From NCBI RefSeq assembly GCF_009711265.1, contig NZ_WMII01000015.1, positions 1-64,000 of the forward strand: 64,000 nucleotides of DNA. Direction: 5' to 3'. Below, piece after piece: positions 17,216 through 26,183 of this stretch; positions within the stretch are counted from its first letter, which is position 1; each line of letters begins with the position of its first letter. A program made the position numbers and the translations under genes. The notes below the pieces were generated by a model. That model made no database searches. It saw only the letters and a list, made by a program, of their open reading frames with translations, and was not told the origin of the DNA. The stretch is from Paracoccus shanxieyensis. Its GTDB lineage: Bacteria; Pseudomonadota; Alphaproteobacteria; Rhodobacterales; Rhodobacteraceae.

Positions 17216-17246
17216 TTCCTAACTCCTCTAGCAACTATAGAAGCAA
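17216..17246 (-). promoter_or_regulatory. MerR-type promoter/operator of the P-type ATPase
   Basis: Read leftward: a -35 TTGCTT (17241-17246), a 19-bp spacer containing the dyad CTATAG-TTG-CTAGAG (17226-17240, one mismatch between arms), and a -10 TAGGAA (17216-17221). The over-long 19-bp spacer with a dyad in it is the hallmark of MerR-family metal promoters, where the bound regulator untwists the DNA when metal is present. Confidence 0.8.
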
Positions 17247-17258
17247 GAGGGTTCTGCC

Positions 17259-17693
17259 ATGCTGACCATCGGACAGCTTTCGCAATCGACCGGCGTCAAG
17301 GTGCCGACGATCCGCTATTACGAACAGATCGGCCTGCTGCCCGAACCCGAACGCAGCGAAGCCAACCGCAGGCTTTACGGCAAGACATCGCTGGACCGGC
17401 TGACCTTCGTGCGCCATTCCCGCGACCTTGGCTTTTCCCTCGAGGCGATCCGTGAACTGCTGCATCTGTCGGACAATCCCGACCACCCCTGCGAGGCGGT
17501 CGATGCCATCGCCAAGCGCCAGCTGGATCAGGTGAATGCCCGCATCTCGCGCCTGCTGGCGCTGCGCGAGGAATTGCAGCGCATGATCGCGCAATGCTCA
17601 TGTGGCACAGTCGCGGATTGCCGGGTGATCGAAACGCTTGGCAATCATGCGTTGTGTCAGGGCGCACATGCCGCAGACAGCCATCCCGAATGA
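17259..17693 (+). CDS. MerR-family metal-responsive regulator (CadR/PbrR/ZntR group)
   Basis: The 144-residue protein starts MLTIGQLSQSTGVKVPTIRY with the MerR winged helix-turn-helix and the YYEQIGLLPEPERS phrase. A dimerisation helix follows. A cysteine in HPCEAVD (about residue 77) and the C-terminal CSCGTVADC loop (about 113-121) are the metal ligands expected in the Pb/Cd/Zn subgroup. It is divergent from the P-type ATPase it most likely controls. AGAGGG seven bases before the ATG supports the start. Confidence 0.9.
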   Translation: MLTIGQLSQSTGVKVPTIRYYEQIGLLPEPERSEANRRLYGKTSLDRLTFVRHSRDLGFSLEAIRELLHLSDNPDHPCEAVDAIAKRQLDQVNARISRLLALREELQRMIAQCSCGTVADCRVIETLGNHALCQGAHAADSHPE

Positions 17694-18043
17694 CACGAGG
17701 GCGCGGCGCGGCGTTCCTTAGCGAATCTGTCGGATTGCGCGTCAGGATCCGTTGATCCAGCGCCCGCCCATGCTTGGCGCCATGCCTTTCAGGCCCAGAA
17801 AGACGCAGTTTATGCATGGCTGCCTTGTCGTGACGGAAATGCAGAAAAGCAGGTCAAACAGCGGAACGCCAGCAAATGATGGGTTTTTCTGCGGCCACCC
17901 CCGTGAATGCCTGTCATGCCATCATTGATATACATTCGTATACGGTTATGGACTAAAATCCCGTTACGCGATACGCGCAGGCCGATCACATCCCGAAACC
18001 CGAGGATTTCTGCTCGGCTTCGGGCAGAATAAGGGGAAAATTC
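17694..18043. other. Non-coding stretch before gcd
   Basis: 350 bases without a supportable gene. It contains a small inverted repeat TATAC-ATTC-GTATA (17929-17942) in an AT-richer patch, which may be part of the gcd promoter or an operator. AGGGG lies eight bases before the gcd start. Nothing else is recognised. Confidence 0.4.
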
Positions 18044-20479
18044 ATGACAAGCGTGGACGGGTCGCCGGGTTTGGCGGCCAGGATCTGGCTGTGGGTGCTG
18101 GGGGCCGTTCTGGTCGCAGCCGGGCTGTTCTTCACAATCGGAGGCGGCAAGCTGATCCTGCTGGGGGGAAGCTGGTACTTCCTGATCGCGGGCATCGCCT
18201 TGCTGCTTTCGGCCATTCAGATCATTCGCGGCAAGCCCGCCGGTGTCTGGATTTTTCTGGCCGTCTTTGCCGCAACCATCCTGTGGTCGCTGTTCGATGT
18301 CGGCCTGAACTACTGGGGTCTGATCTCGCGTCTGCTGGCGATGACCTTTTGCGCTGCCGTCGTGCTGGCGACGCTGCCGCTGCTGCGGCGCGTGTCGGGC
18401 CACCCCGCCCGTGCGGCGCTGCCGGTGCTGGGCGCCGTGGTGCTGGCGGCTGCCGGGATCGGTGGCTTTGCCTCGATGTTCCGCATCCACCCCGAGGTCG
18501 TGGCCCAGACGCCTGCTGCGCAGCACGTCCCCGTCACCCCCGAAACCGAACAGACGGAATGGGCGCATTACGGCAACGGCCTGAACAATGACCGCTTCGC
18601 GGCGCTGGATCAGATCAATACCGGCAATGTCGACAAGCTGCAGGTCGCATGGACCTTCCACACCGGCGATATTCCGGTCTCGACCGGCGCGGGTGCAGAA
18701 GATCAGCTGACCCCGCTGCAGATCGGCGACAAGGTGTTCATCTGCACGCCCAAGAACAACGTCATCGCGCTGGACGCCGATACCGGCGAACAGCTGTGGC
18801 GCGCCGACATCAACGCCACCGTCGGCGGTGTCTGGGAACGCTGCCGGGGTCTGGCCTATTTCGATGCGACCCAGCCCGTCCAGCAGCCGCAGGCGCCTGA
18901 CGCCACCCCGGTTCCGGCGGCGGTTCTGCCCGCAGGCGCGAACTGTCAGCGCCGCATCCTGATGAATTCGATCGACGCACGCCTGTTCGCGATCGATGCC
19001 GATACCGGCGCGTTCTGCGAAGGCTTTGGCGAAAACGGCGCGGTCGACCTGAAACAGGGCATCGGCGACGTGGCGAACAAGGCGTATTACACGCTGACCT
19101 CGGCCCCGACCGTCGCGGGCACCACCCTTGTCATCGGCGGCCGCGTGGCCGACAACGTGCAGGTCGATATGCCGGGCGGCGTGATCCGTGGCTTCGACGT
19201 GATGACCGGCGCGCTGCGTTGGGCCTTCGACACCGGCTCGCCCACCCCCAACAAGGTGCTGGCCCCCGGCGAGACCTACAGCCGCTCGTCGGCCAACGTC
19301 TGGGCGGGTTCGACCTATGATGCGGCCACGAACACCGTGTTCCTGCCGCTGGGTTCGCCCTCGGTCGATCTGTGGGGCGTGCCGCGCACGGCCGAGGATC
19401 ACAAATACGGTGCCTCGCTTCTGGCGCTGGATGCGACCACGGGCCGCGAGAAATGGCACTATCAGACCGTCCATAACGACCTGTGGGACTTCGATTTGCC
19501 CATGGCGCCGACGCTGATCGACTTCCCCGCCGACAGCGGCCCGGTTCCGGCGCTGGTCTTCGGCACCAAGGCAGGCCAGATCTTCATTCTGGACCGTGCC
19601 ACGGGCCAGCCGCTGACCAAGGTCGAGGAAGTTCCGGTCAAGCCCGGCACGATCCCGAACGAGCCCTATTCCCCCACCCAGCCGGTGTCGGTCGGGATGC
19701 CGCAGATCGGCATCAAGACGCTGACCGAATCCGACATGTGGGGGGCCACGCCCTTCGATCAGCTGATCTGCCGCATCAGCTTCAAGTCGATGCGCTATGA
19801 CGGGCTGTTCACCGCACCCGATACCGACCTGTCGCTGAGCTTCCCCGGCTCGCTTGGCGGGATGAACTGGGGCGGTGTCTCGGTCGATCCGAACAACGGC
19901 CTGCTGTTCGTCAACGACATGCGTCTGGGCCTGTGGGTGCAGATGGTGCCGCAGAACCCCGATGACAGCCTGTCGGATGGCGGCGAGTCGCCCAATGTCG
20001 GCATGGGTCAGGTCCCGCTGGGCGGCACGCCCTATGCGGTGGTCAAGAACCGCTTCCTGTCGCCGCTGGGTGTGCCCTGTCAGGCTCCGCCCTTTGGCAC
20101 GCTGACGGCGGTCGATCTGAAGACCCAATCCGTCGCATGGCAGGTTCCGGTCGGCACGGTCAAGGAAACCGGCCCGCTGGGCATCAAGATGCGGATGCCG
20201 ATGCCGGTGGGTCTGCCCACGCTGGGCGGCACGCTGGCCACGCAGGGCGGTCTGGTCTTCATGGCAGGCACGCAGGACTTCTATCTGCGCGCATGGGATG
20301 CCGCGACCGGCAAGGAAATCTGGAAAGCCCCGCTGCCCGTCGGCAGCCAGGGTGGCCCGATGACCTACAAATCGCCCAAGACCGGCAAGCAATATGTGGT
20401 GATCTCGGCAGGCGGTGCCCGCCAGTCCCCCGAGCGCGGCGATTACGTCATCGCCTATGCTCTGCCTGACGGCGCATGA
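18044..20479 (+). CDS. gcd: Membrane-bound PQQ-dependent dehydrogenase (glucose/quinate/shikimate family)
   Basis: This enzyme oxidises aldose sugars or quinate-type polyols in the periplasm and passes electrons to ubiquinone. The 811-residue protein has five hydrophobic helices in residues about 10-145 and then the eight-bladed PQQ propeller, starting near TEWAHYGNGLNNDRFAALDQ. The repeats W-x-F-H-T-G-D, GREKWHYQTVHNDLWDFDLP and GSQGGPMTYKSPKTGKQY are typical of the family. The GGMNWGG segment is near the active site in this group. Glucose is the most common substrate, but sequence alone does not separate it from quinate. A strong terminator follows. Confidence 0.9.
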   Translation: MTSVDGSPGLAARIWLWVLGAVLVAAGLFFTIGGGKLILLGGSWYFLIAGIALLLSAIQIIRGKPAGVWIFLAVFAATILWSLFDVGLNYWGLISRLLAMTFCAAVVLATLPLLRRVSGHPARAALPVLGAVVLAAAGIGGFASMFRIHPEVVAQTPAAQHVPVTPETEQTEWAHYGNGLNNDRFAALDQINTGNVDKLQVAWTFHTGDIPVSTGAGAEDQLTPLQIGDKVFICTPKNNVIALDADTGEQLWRADINATVGGVWERCRGLAYFDATQPVQQPQAPDATPVPAAVLPAGANCQRRILMNSIDARLFAIDADTGAFCEGFGENGAVDLKQGIGDVANKAYYTLTSAPTVAGTTLVIGGRVADNVQVDMPGGVIRGFDVMTGALRWAFDTGSPTPNKVLAPGETYSRSSANVWAGSTYDAATNTVFLPLGSPSVDLWGVPRTAEDHKYGASLLALDATTGREKWHYQTVHNDLWDFDLPMAPTLIDFPADSGPVPALVFGTKAGQIFILDRATGQPLTKVEEVPVKPGTIPNEPYSPTQPVSVGMPQIGIKTLTESDMWGATPFDQLICRISFKSMRYDGLFTAPDTDLSLSFPGSLGGMNWGGVSVDPNNGLLFVNDMRLGLWVQMVPQNPDDSLSDGGESPNVGMGQVPLGGTPYAVVKNRFLSPLGVPCQAPPFGTLTAVDLKTQSVAWQVPVGTVKETGPLGIKMRMPMPVGLPTLGGTLATQGGLVFMAGTQDFYLRAWDAATGKEIWKAPLPVGSQGGPMTYKSPKTGKQYVVISAGGARQSPERGDYVIAYALPDGA

Positions 20480-20485
20480 TCCCCT

Positions 20486-20521
20486 GCCCCGGCGCGTCAC
20501 CCGCGCCGGGGCTTTTCCTTT
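20486..20521 (+). terminator. Rho-independent terminator of gcd
   Basis: An 11-bp perfect stem GCCCCGGCGCG (20486-20496) / CGCGCCGGGGC (20502-20512) is followed by TTTTCCTTT. It lies seven bases after the gcd stop. Confidence 0.9.
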
Positions 20522-20531
20522 GACGGATGCC

Positions 20532-21389
20532 ATGACGAAGCCCCGCACGCCCCTTGCCGACCTGCGCCGCGAAGCCGCCGATCTGTGGCGCGGCGTGACC
20601 GAGGCCGTGGGCTGGCTGGCACGCCGCCCGGCGCATCTGTGGCTGTCGCTGGCCGTGCTGGTCGGGCTTTATGCGCTGTGGGCCAGCCTTGCCGCGCACC
20701 TGCCCCGAGGCTTCTTTGCCACCCCTTCCGAAACCTTGCAGGCGCTGGCCGATCTGCTGAACGATCCGCGCCGCGATTACCTGCGCGCCCTTGGCGCGAC
20801 GCTGAAGGTTTATCTGGGCGGGCTGGCCCTGGCCGCGGTCGTGGGCATTCCTGCGGGCCTGCTGCTGGGCGCGGTCCCGCTGCTGGGCCGGGCCGCAAAC
20901 CCCTATCTGAACGCGCTGGCCGCCACGCCGCTGATCGCGCTGATGCCGCTGACCATCCTGTGGTTCGGGCTGGGCGATGACACCAAGATCCTGATCGTAG
21001 GGCTGGGCGCGGTGATGCCCGTCATCGTCGGCAGCTATACCGGCCTGCGCGCGACCAGCCCGGCACTGCGCGAGATGGCGCGCGCCTTTGGCTGGTCGCG
21101 CTGGCAAAGGCTGCGCCATGTGCTGCTGCCCTCGGCCTTTCATCCGATGATGGCCGGGCTGCGGCTGGGGGCGACGACCGGACTTGTCACCGCCGTCATC
21201 GCCGATATCTACATGGCGATGACCGGGCTGGGTGCGCTGCTGATCTCATATGGCAACAGCTTCCGCATGGGCCCCTATCTGGTCGTCGTGCTGACGCTGG
21301 CGCTGATCGGCGTCGCGACCACGGCGGCCTTGGCCCTGATTGAACGCCGCCTGACGCCGCCGCCGTCGCGCCGCCGCCTTTTTCCCTGA
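20532..21389 (+). CDS. ABC transporter permease (NitT/TauT, SsuC-like)
   Basis: The 285-residue protein has six predicted membrane helices, beginning LWLSLAVLVGLYALWASLAA, and the cytoplasmic EAA-type loop around REMARAFGWSRWQRLRHVLL, which contacts the ATPase. The family moves nitrate, taurine, sulfonates, pyrimidine precursors and related compounds. The start MTKPRTPLADL was chosen because it is the first one clear of the gcd terminator. The binding protein and ATPase follow in the same direction 12 bases and 1008 bases later, so the importer is complete. Confidence 0.88.
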   Translation: MTKPRTPLADLRREAADLWRGVTEAVGWLARRPAHLWLSLAVLVGLYALWASLAAHLPRGFFATPSETLQALADLLNDPRRDYLRALGATLKVYLGGLALAAVVGIPAGLLLGAVPLLGRAANPYLNALAATPLIALMPLTILWFGLGDDTKILIVGLGAVMPVIVGSYTGLRATSPALREMARAFGWSRWQRLRHVLLPSAFHPMMAGLRLGATTGLVTAVIADIYMAMTGLGALLISYGNSFRMGPYLVVVLTLALIGVATTAALALIERRLTPPPSRRRLFP

Positions 21390-21401
21390 AAGAACAAAAA
21401 G

Positions 21402-22409
21402 ATGACCCGCAATATCCTGATTGCCGCCCTGTCGGCGCTTTTCCTTGGCGGCGCGGCCGATGCCCAGCCCTTCCGCATCATCGTGACCGAGGCCGAAACG
21501 CCGCTGGTGCCGAACTCGGTCCTGATGCTGGCCGCCCAAGAGGGCTATTTCCAGCGCGAGGGCGTCGAGGTGCAGATCGTTCAGGTCAAGCAGACCCCGA
21601 TGGCCATTGCCGCCTTGCAGGCGGGCGATGGCGACATGGCCAATATCTCGCTTGAGGCGCTTCTGGCGCTGCACCGCGAAGGCGCGGATGATGTCGTGGC
21701 CGTGCATTCCTCGGACAAGTCGCTGCCCTATGTGATCGCGGCGCGCAAGGATGTGACGCTGGACGACATGGCGGGCAAGACCTTCGGCATCGGCCAGCCG
21801 GGCAGTCTGGACCAGACCCTGTCCACGGCGGTTCTGGCCGCCAAGGGCGTCAGCATCGAGGCGCAGCAACAGGTTCCGCTTGGCCAGCCGGCGCAACGCG
21901 GGCAGGCGCTGATGGCGGGGCGGGTCGATGCGACGACCGTGTCGATCGGCAGCTATCTGTCGCTGCCCGAACATGACGATCTGCACCTGCTGGTGGATGT
22001 TCGCGATTACTTTGCCGCCGCTCCGGTCGTGTCCAAGGTCGATGTGGTCAAGCGCGCGACGCTGACCGACCGCGCCGAGGATCTGGACCGCGTGCTGGCC
22101 GCGCTGACGCTGGCGGCGCGCGATTACGCGGCCAAGCCCGATCTGTGGATCGGCGCGATGGAAAAGGCCCGGCCCGATGTTGCCGCCCAGACCCTGCAGC
22201 AGCTTGCGGGCTATTACGCGCAGAACTGGACGGTGAATGGCGGCGTTCAGAAGGATGAGATGCTGTTTGCCCAGACATGGTATGGCCGCGGCCTTGAACA
22301 GAATTCGGCCTATCTGGTTGATCCGGCCAAGTGGCTGGACCTGCGGCCGATGGACCGCGTGCTGGCACGGATCGGCACCGATGCGGGGGGCGACAAGGTA
22401 TCGCGCTGA
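21402..22409 (+). CDS. ABC transporter substrate-binding protein (NitT/TauT, NMT1/SsuA-like)
   Basis: The 335-residue protein has a cleavable signal peptide (MTRNILIAALSALFLGGAAD, cleavage near ADA-QPF). The mature part has the NMT1-type fold with LMLAAQEGYFQREGVEVQIV (about residues 43-62), IAALQAGDGDMANISLEALL and TFGIGQPGSLDQTL. It captures a small ligand in the periplasm. The ligand cannot be read from sequence. The stop and the ATPase start overlap (TGATG). Confidence 0.86.
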   Translation: MTRNILIAALSALFLGGAADAQPFRIIVTEAETPLVPNSVLMLAAQEGYFQREGVEVQIVQVKQTPMAIAALQAGDGDMANISLEALLALHREGADDVVAVHSSDKSLPYVIAARKDVTLDDMAGKTFGIGQPGSLDQTLSTAVLAAKGVSIEAQQQVPLGQPAQRGQALMAGRVDATTVSIGSYLSLPEHDDLHLLVDVRDYFAAAPVVSKVDVVKRATLTDRAEDLDRVLAALTLAARDYAAKPDLWIGAMEKARPDVAAQTLQQLAGYYAQNWTVNGGVQKDEMLFAQTWYGRGLEQNSAYLVDPAKWLDLRPMDRVLARIGTDAGGDKVSR

Positions 22410-23134
22410 TGCTTGAGGTCCGCAGCCTGTCCCACAGCTATGCGCAAAAGCCGGTGCTGCGCGATGTGTCCGTGGCGCTGCGGCGCGGGCGCATCACCGT
22501 GCTGCTGGGGCCGTCGGGCTGCGGCAAGACCACGCTTTTGCGGCTGGTCGCGGGGCTTCTGCCGCTGCAAGCGGGACAGGTGATGATCGACGGCCAGCCG
22601 CCGGTGCCGGGCAGGAATACCGCGATGCTGTTTCAGGACAGCCGCCTGCTGCCATGGCGGCGGGTGTCCGAGAACCTGTCGATCCAGCTGCAATCCCTGC
22701 CCGCCCGGGACCGCCCTGCCCGTATCGCGGCGCTGTTGCAGCGGGTCGGCCTGTCGGACCATGCGCAATCATGGCCCGAGGAACTGTCCGGCGGCCAGCA
22801 GCAGCGGCTGGCCATGGCACGGCTGCTGGCGACAGACGCGCCGCTTTTGCTGATGGATGAACGCTTTGCCGCGCTGGACGGCTTTGCCCGTGAACGCCTG
22901 CAGGATGAAACCCGGCATCTGGCCTCCGAGGGCAGCGGGCGCGGCATCCTGTTTGTCACCCATTCCATCGACGAGGCCCTGTTGCTGGGCGATGAGGTGC
23001 TGGTCTTGGCAAATGGCAGCGCCCTGCCGCAGGATCTGCACGCCCTGACCGAACGCCGCAGCGATTTCGCCACGCTTGCGGCGGATCGCGCGGCCATTCT
23101 GGACCGGATGCGGATGCATCGATCAGGGGCCTGA
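22409..23134 (+). CDS. ABC transporter ATP-binding protein (NitT/TauT, SsuB-like)
   Basis: The 241-residue ATPase has Walker A GPSGCGKTTL (about residues 34-43), the Q-loop in MLFQDSRLLPW, the signature ELSGGQQQRLAMA (about 127-139), Walker B LLLMDERFAAL and the switch His in VTHSIDEA. It powers the importer formed with the two genes upstream. The start ATG is inside the stop of the binding-protein gene, so translation is coupled. It ends 14 bases from the convergent isomerase gene. Confidence 0.92.
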   Translation: MLEVRSLSHSYAQKPVLRDVSVALRRGRITVLLGPSGCGKTTLLRLVAGLLPLQAGQVMIDGQPPVPGRNTAMLFQDSRLLPWRRVSENLSIQLQSLPARDRPARIAALLQRVGLSDHAQSWPEELSGGQQQRLAMARLLATDAPLLLMDERFAALDGFARERLQDETRHLASEGSGRGILFVTHSIDEALLLGDEVLVLANGSALPQDLHALTERRSDFATLAADRAAILDRMRMHRSGA

Positions 23135-23148
23135 TGCGGGCGCATCGC

Positions 23149-23838
23149 TCAGGGGGCTGAGCGTCCCAGCCCGGCATAATCCGACACCAGCAGCCGCCAT
23201 GGCGCGCTGTCCTCCTCGATCTTGGGAAAGCGGCCGACGGGATTGGCGAAGACGTTATCCGTCAGATCGTTGTTCACGGTCGAGACCTCGCCCGCCAGCA
23301 CATCGCCGCCCTCGGCCCAGAAGCTGTGCCAGACACCCGGCAGCAGCGTCACGCTTTCGCCATGGCCAAGCCGCAGGTGATCGCCGGGCGTCACCTGCCG
23401 GGCAATCCCGTCCGTCGCCACCGTGGCCGTGCTGTCGGGATCGACCGTGCCATCGGGACGTGCGCCATGGATCGCCAGCACCAGATCGCCGCCACCCCGG
23501 TTGATGATGTCCTCGGCCTTGACGGTGTGGCGGTGCATCGGTGTCACCTGCCCCTCGCGCACGACCATGATCTTTTCGGCATAGCACATCCCCCGCCCGG
23601 CGCGCAGATCCGCCTCTTGCCCGTTGCGCAGGGTGAACAGCAGCAGCCCGGTTTCGTCGAAGCGGCCCTGCCCGAAATCGGTCAGATCCCAGCCCAGCCC
23701 CGGCGTCAGGATCGCATCCCCCGCGCGGCTGGCGAATTCCTCGGGCGTCCAATGGGCAAAGGGCGGTAGATGAAAGCCGAAGCTGCCGATGAAGTCGGCG
23801 CCGCGTTGCAGGATGTCGTTGATGTCCGAGCGTTTCAT
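23149..23838 (-). CDS. D-lyxose ketol-isomerase (cupin-type sugar isomerase)
   Basis: This family interconverts D-lyxose and D-xylulose; members also act on D-mannose and on L-ribose/L-ribulose. The 229-residue cupin starts MKRSDINDILQRGADFIGSF and has the metal site VTPMHRHTVKAEDIINRGGG (His102, His104, Glu109 area) and a second His in LLPGVWHSFWAE. GEVSTVNNDLTDNVF is typical of the family. Its start overlaps the stop of the AraB-like kinase by four bases. With a ribulokinase and an L-ribulose-5-phosphate epimerase beside it, L-ribose is as plausible a substrate as D-lyxose. Confidence 0.88.
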   Translation of the reverse strand: MKRSDINDILQRGADFIGSFGFHLPPFAHWTPEEFASRAGDAILTPGLGWDLTDFGQGRFDETGLLLFTLRNGQEADLRAGRGMCYAEKIMVVREGQVTPMHRHTVKAEDIINRGGGDLVLAIHGARPDGTVDPDSTATVATDGIARQVTPGDHLRLGHGESVTLLPGVWHSFWAEGGDVLAGEVSTVNNDLTDNVFANPVGRFPKIEEDSAPWRLLVSDYAGLGRSAP

Positions 23839-25433
23839 GCAGTGCCTCCGTGGATTGCAGTTGCCGCGCCCGCCATGCGGAAGGCGCGCAGTTGTGGCAG
23901 GACCGTGCCCAGATCGACGGCGCGGCCTTCGCCAAAGCCGAAGTAAAGCGCGCGATACAGCGCAAACAATTGCTCATAGCCGTCCGTGGCCTGCGGGCGC
24001 GGCTGGAAGATGCGCATCGGCGGACACAGCGCCTGCTGGGCGGCCTGAAAATCCGCAAAGGCCCCGGCCGCCACGGCCGCCGCCACGCAAGACCCGGTGC
24101 CGGTCGGCGAAAAGGCGGGCACATGCACCGGGCGACCCAGCACATCGGCATAGATCTGGTTCAGCAGGTCGTTTCGTTGCGGGATGCCGCCCGCATTGAC
24201 GATCCGCGCCGTCTGCAAGCCACCGCTTTCGATGCGCTGGGTGATGATGCGGACATGCATGGCCATGCCTTCGATGGCGGCGTGCATTTCGTCGCGGGCC
24301 GTGTGGTTCAGATCCCAGCCCAGCGTGACCGCGCCAAGGTCCGAACGCACCAGCACCGTCCGGTCGCCATTGTCCCAGTTCAGCCGCATCAGCCCGCTGC
24401 CGCCCGGGGGCAGCGCCTCAAGCCCCTGACACAGCGTGGCGACATCGTGGCCCGCGCGGCGGGCGATGGCCTCGAACACGTCGCCGGTGGCGGATTGCCC
24501 GGCCTCGATCCCGGTCCAGCCCGGCAGGACGCTGCCGGGCACCACGCCGCAAAGGCCCGGAACGGGCTGAAAGCCCGGCGCGGCCATTGCGATGATGCAG
24601 GTCGAGGTGCCGACGACATTGACGATATCGCCCGGTGCGCCGCCCGCGCCCAAGGCGTCCCAATGCGCATCGAACGCCCCGACCGGGACCGGAATGCCCG
24701 CGCGCAGGCCCAGCCGGTCGGCCCATTCCGCCGACAGATGCCCCGCCACCGCGTCCGAGGTCAGGTAGCGCCCGCGCAGCTTGTCGTTTATGCCGTCCAG
24801 CAGCGGATCGACGCGGCTCAGAAACTGCTGCGATGGCAGGCCGCCCCATGCCGCGCCATACATCCACTTATGCCCGGCGGCGCAGATGCTGCGCGGCAGA
24901 TCGTCCAGATCGCGGATGCCGCACAGCGTCGCCGCAACCATGTCGCAATGCTCCAGCGCGGTGGCAAAGCGCGGGCGCAGGTCGGGATTGTGGCGCAGGA
25001 AATGCAGCACCTTGGCATAGCCCCATTCATGCGAATAGGTGCCGCCGCACCAGTCCAGCGCGGGCAGGTTCATCTGGCGGGCGATCTCGGTGATGCGCGC
25101 GGCCTCGGCATGGGCGCGGTGGTCGCACCACAGGTAATAATCGGCCAGCGGCTGCAACCGGGCATCGACCATCACCACGCTGGAGCCGGTGGTATCGCAG
25201 GCCAGCGCCGCGACCTGATGGCCGTCGATCCCGGCCGAGGCCACGGCCTGCCGCATGGCCTGCACCAGCGCCTGCATCTGGTCGTCATGCGACTGCGTGC
25301 CCAGAAGCGGATCGGTGGCGCTGCGTTTCAGCGGATAGCCCGCCGTCCCGCCGCCCAAGGTCGCGCCATCCGTGGTCTGCATCAGCGTGACGCGCACCGA
25401 CAGCGTGCCGAAATCGACCCCGGCGACGATCAT
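23835..25433 (-). CDS. araB: Ribulokinase-like FGGY kinase (AraB type)
   Basis: It would phosphorylate a ketopentose, most likely L-ribulose, at C5. The 532-residue protein starts MIVAGVDFGTLSVRVTLMQ with the phosphate-binding DFGTLSVR, then ACDTTGSSVVMVD (about residues 73-85), WGGLPSQQFLSRVDPLL, and the ATP-side GGIPQRNDLLNQIYADVLG (about 419-437). These follow E. coli AraB rather than XylB. The start was moved to the VDFGT methionine because upstream codons read into the epimerase gene. It overlaps both neighbours by four bases. Confidence 0.88.
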   Translation of the reverse strand: MIVAGVDFGTLSVRVTLMQTTDGATLGGGTAGYPLKRSATDPLLGTQSHDDQMQALVQAMRQAVASAGIDGHQVAALACDTTGSSVVMVDARLQPLADYYLWCDHRAHAEAARITEIARQMNLPALDWCGGTYSHEWGYAKVLHFLRHNPDLRPRFATALEHCDMVAATLCGIRDLDDLPRSICAAGHKWMYGAAWGGLPSQQFLSRVDPLLDGINDKLRGRYLTSDAVAGHLSAEWADRLGLRAGIPVPVGAFDAHWDALGAGGAPGDIVNVVGTSTCIIAMAAPGFQPVPGLCGVVPGSVLPGWTGIEAGQSATGDVFEAIARRAGHDVATLCQGLEALPPGGSGLMRLNWDNGDRTVLVRSDLGAVTLGWDLNHTARDEMHAAIEGMAMHVRIITQRIESGGLQTARIVNAGGIPQRNDLLNQIYADVLGRPVHVPAFSPTGTGSCVAAAVAAGAFADFQAAQQALCPPMRIFQPRPQATDGYEQLFALYRALYFGFGEGRAVDLGTVLPQLRAFRMAGAATAIHGGTA

Positions 25434-26128
25434 GGCTGACCCTGCCCATAGGTCGCGCCCGCGCCGTGCTTGCGCAGGTAATGCCGGTCCAGCAGCGCCT
25501 GGGTGATCGGCTGCGGCGCCGGGTCCAGCACCATGCAATGCCACGCCATGCGGGCCACTTCCTCAAGGATCAAGGCGTTATGCGCGGCCTCGTCGGGGGT
25601 GCGGCCCCAGACAAAGGGGCCATGCCCCGCGACCAGCACGGCGGGAATGGCCAGCGGGTCAAGCGCGGCAAAGGTTTCGGCAATCACCTCTCCGGTCATC
25701 AGGACGTAATCGCGGGCGATTTCGTCCGGCGTCAGGTCGCGCGTGACGGGGATGGTGCCATGGAAATAATCGGCATGGGTCGTGCCCAGACAGGGGATCG
25801 GACGCCGCGCCTGCGCCATGATCGTGGCATAGGTCGAATGCGTATGCACCACGCCGCCGATGCCGGGAAAGGCACGATACAGCACCGCATGGGTCTGCAG
25901 GTCGGATGACGGGCGCAGCCGGTTGTCCAGCGCCCGCCCGTCCAGATCGCAAGCCACCATGTCACCCGCGCTCAGCCGGTCATAGGGCACCCCCGAGGGC
26001 TTGATCAGGATGCGCCCCGCCGCGCGGTCGATGCCGCTGGCATTGCCGAAGGTCGACACCACAAGACCGTGGTTCACGCAATCAAGGTTCGCCCGCAGCA
26101 CCGCATGGCGAAGGTCGTCATCTGACAT
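25430..26128 (-). CDS. araD: L-ribulose-5-phosphate 4-epimerase (AraD family)
   Basis: The reaction converts L-ribulose-5-phosphate to D-xylulose-5-phosphate by retro-aldol chemistry on a zinc ion. The 232-residue protein has LVVSTFGNASGID (about residues 22-34), IKPSGVPYD, and the zinc ligands in HTHSTYATIMAQ (about 93-104) plus the later VAGHGPFVWG. These are standard for AraD/class II aldolases. It is between the binding protein and the kinase in a seven-gene operon. Together with the isomerase and kinase it completes a route from an L-pentose to the pentose phosphate pathway. Confidence 0.9.
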   Translation of the reverse strand: MSDDDLRHAVLRANLDCVNHGLVVSTFGNASGIDRAAGRILIKPSGVPYDRLSAGDMVACDLDGRALDNRLRPSSDLQTHAVLYRAFPGIGGVVHTHSTYATIMAQARRPIPCLGTTHADYFHGTIPVTRDLTPDEIARDYVLMTGEVIAETFAALDPLAIPAVLVAGHGPFVWGRTPDEAAHNALILEEVARMAWHCMVLDPAPQPITQALLDRHYLRKHGAGATYGQGQP

Positions 26129-26183
26129 CGGTTCGGTCCCGTCCGGGGGGTAAGGGGCCGCGCGCGAACGCGGCCCGGTATCG

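Noticed and set aside
17810-20548. A 912-codon open frame on the minus strand
   Set aside because: It is the antisense of the PQQ dehydrogenase gene, kept open by GC-rich codon bias; the plus-strand protein has clear family motifs.
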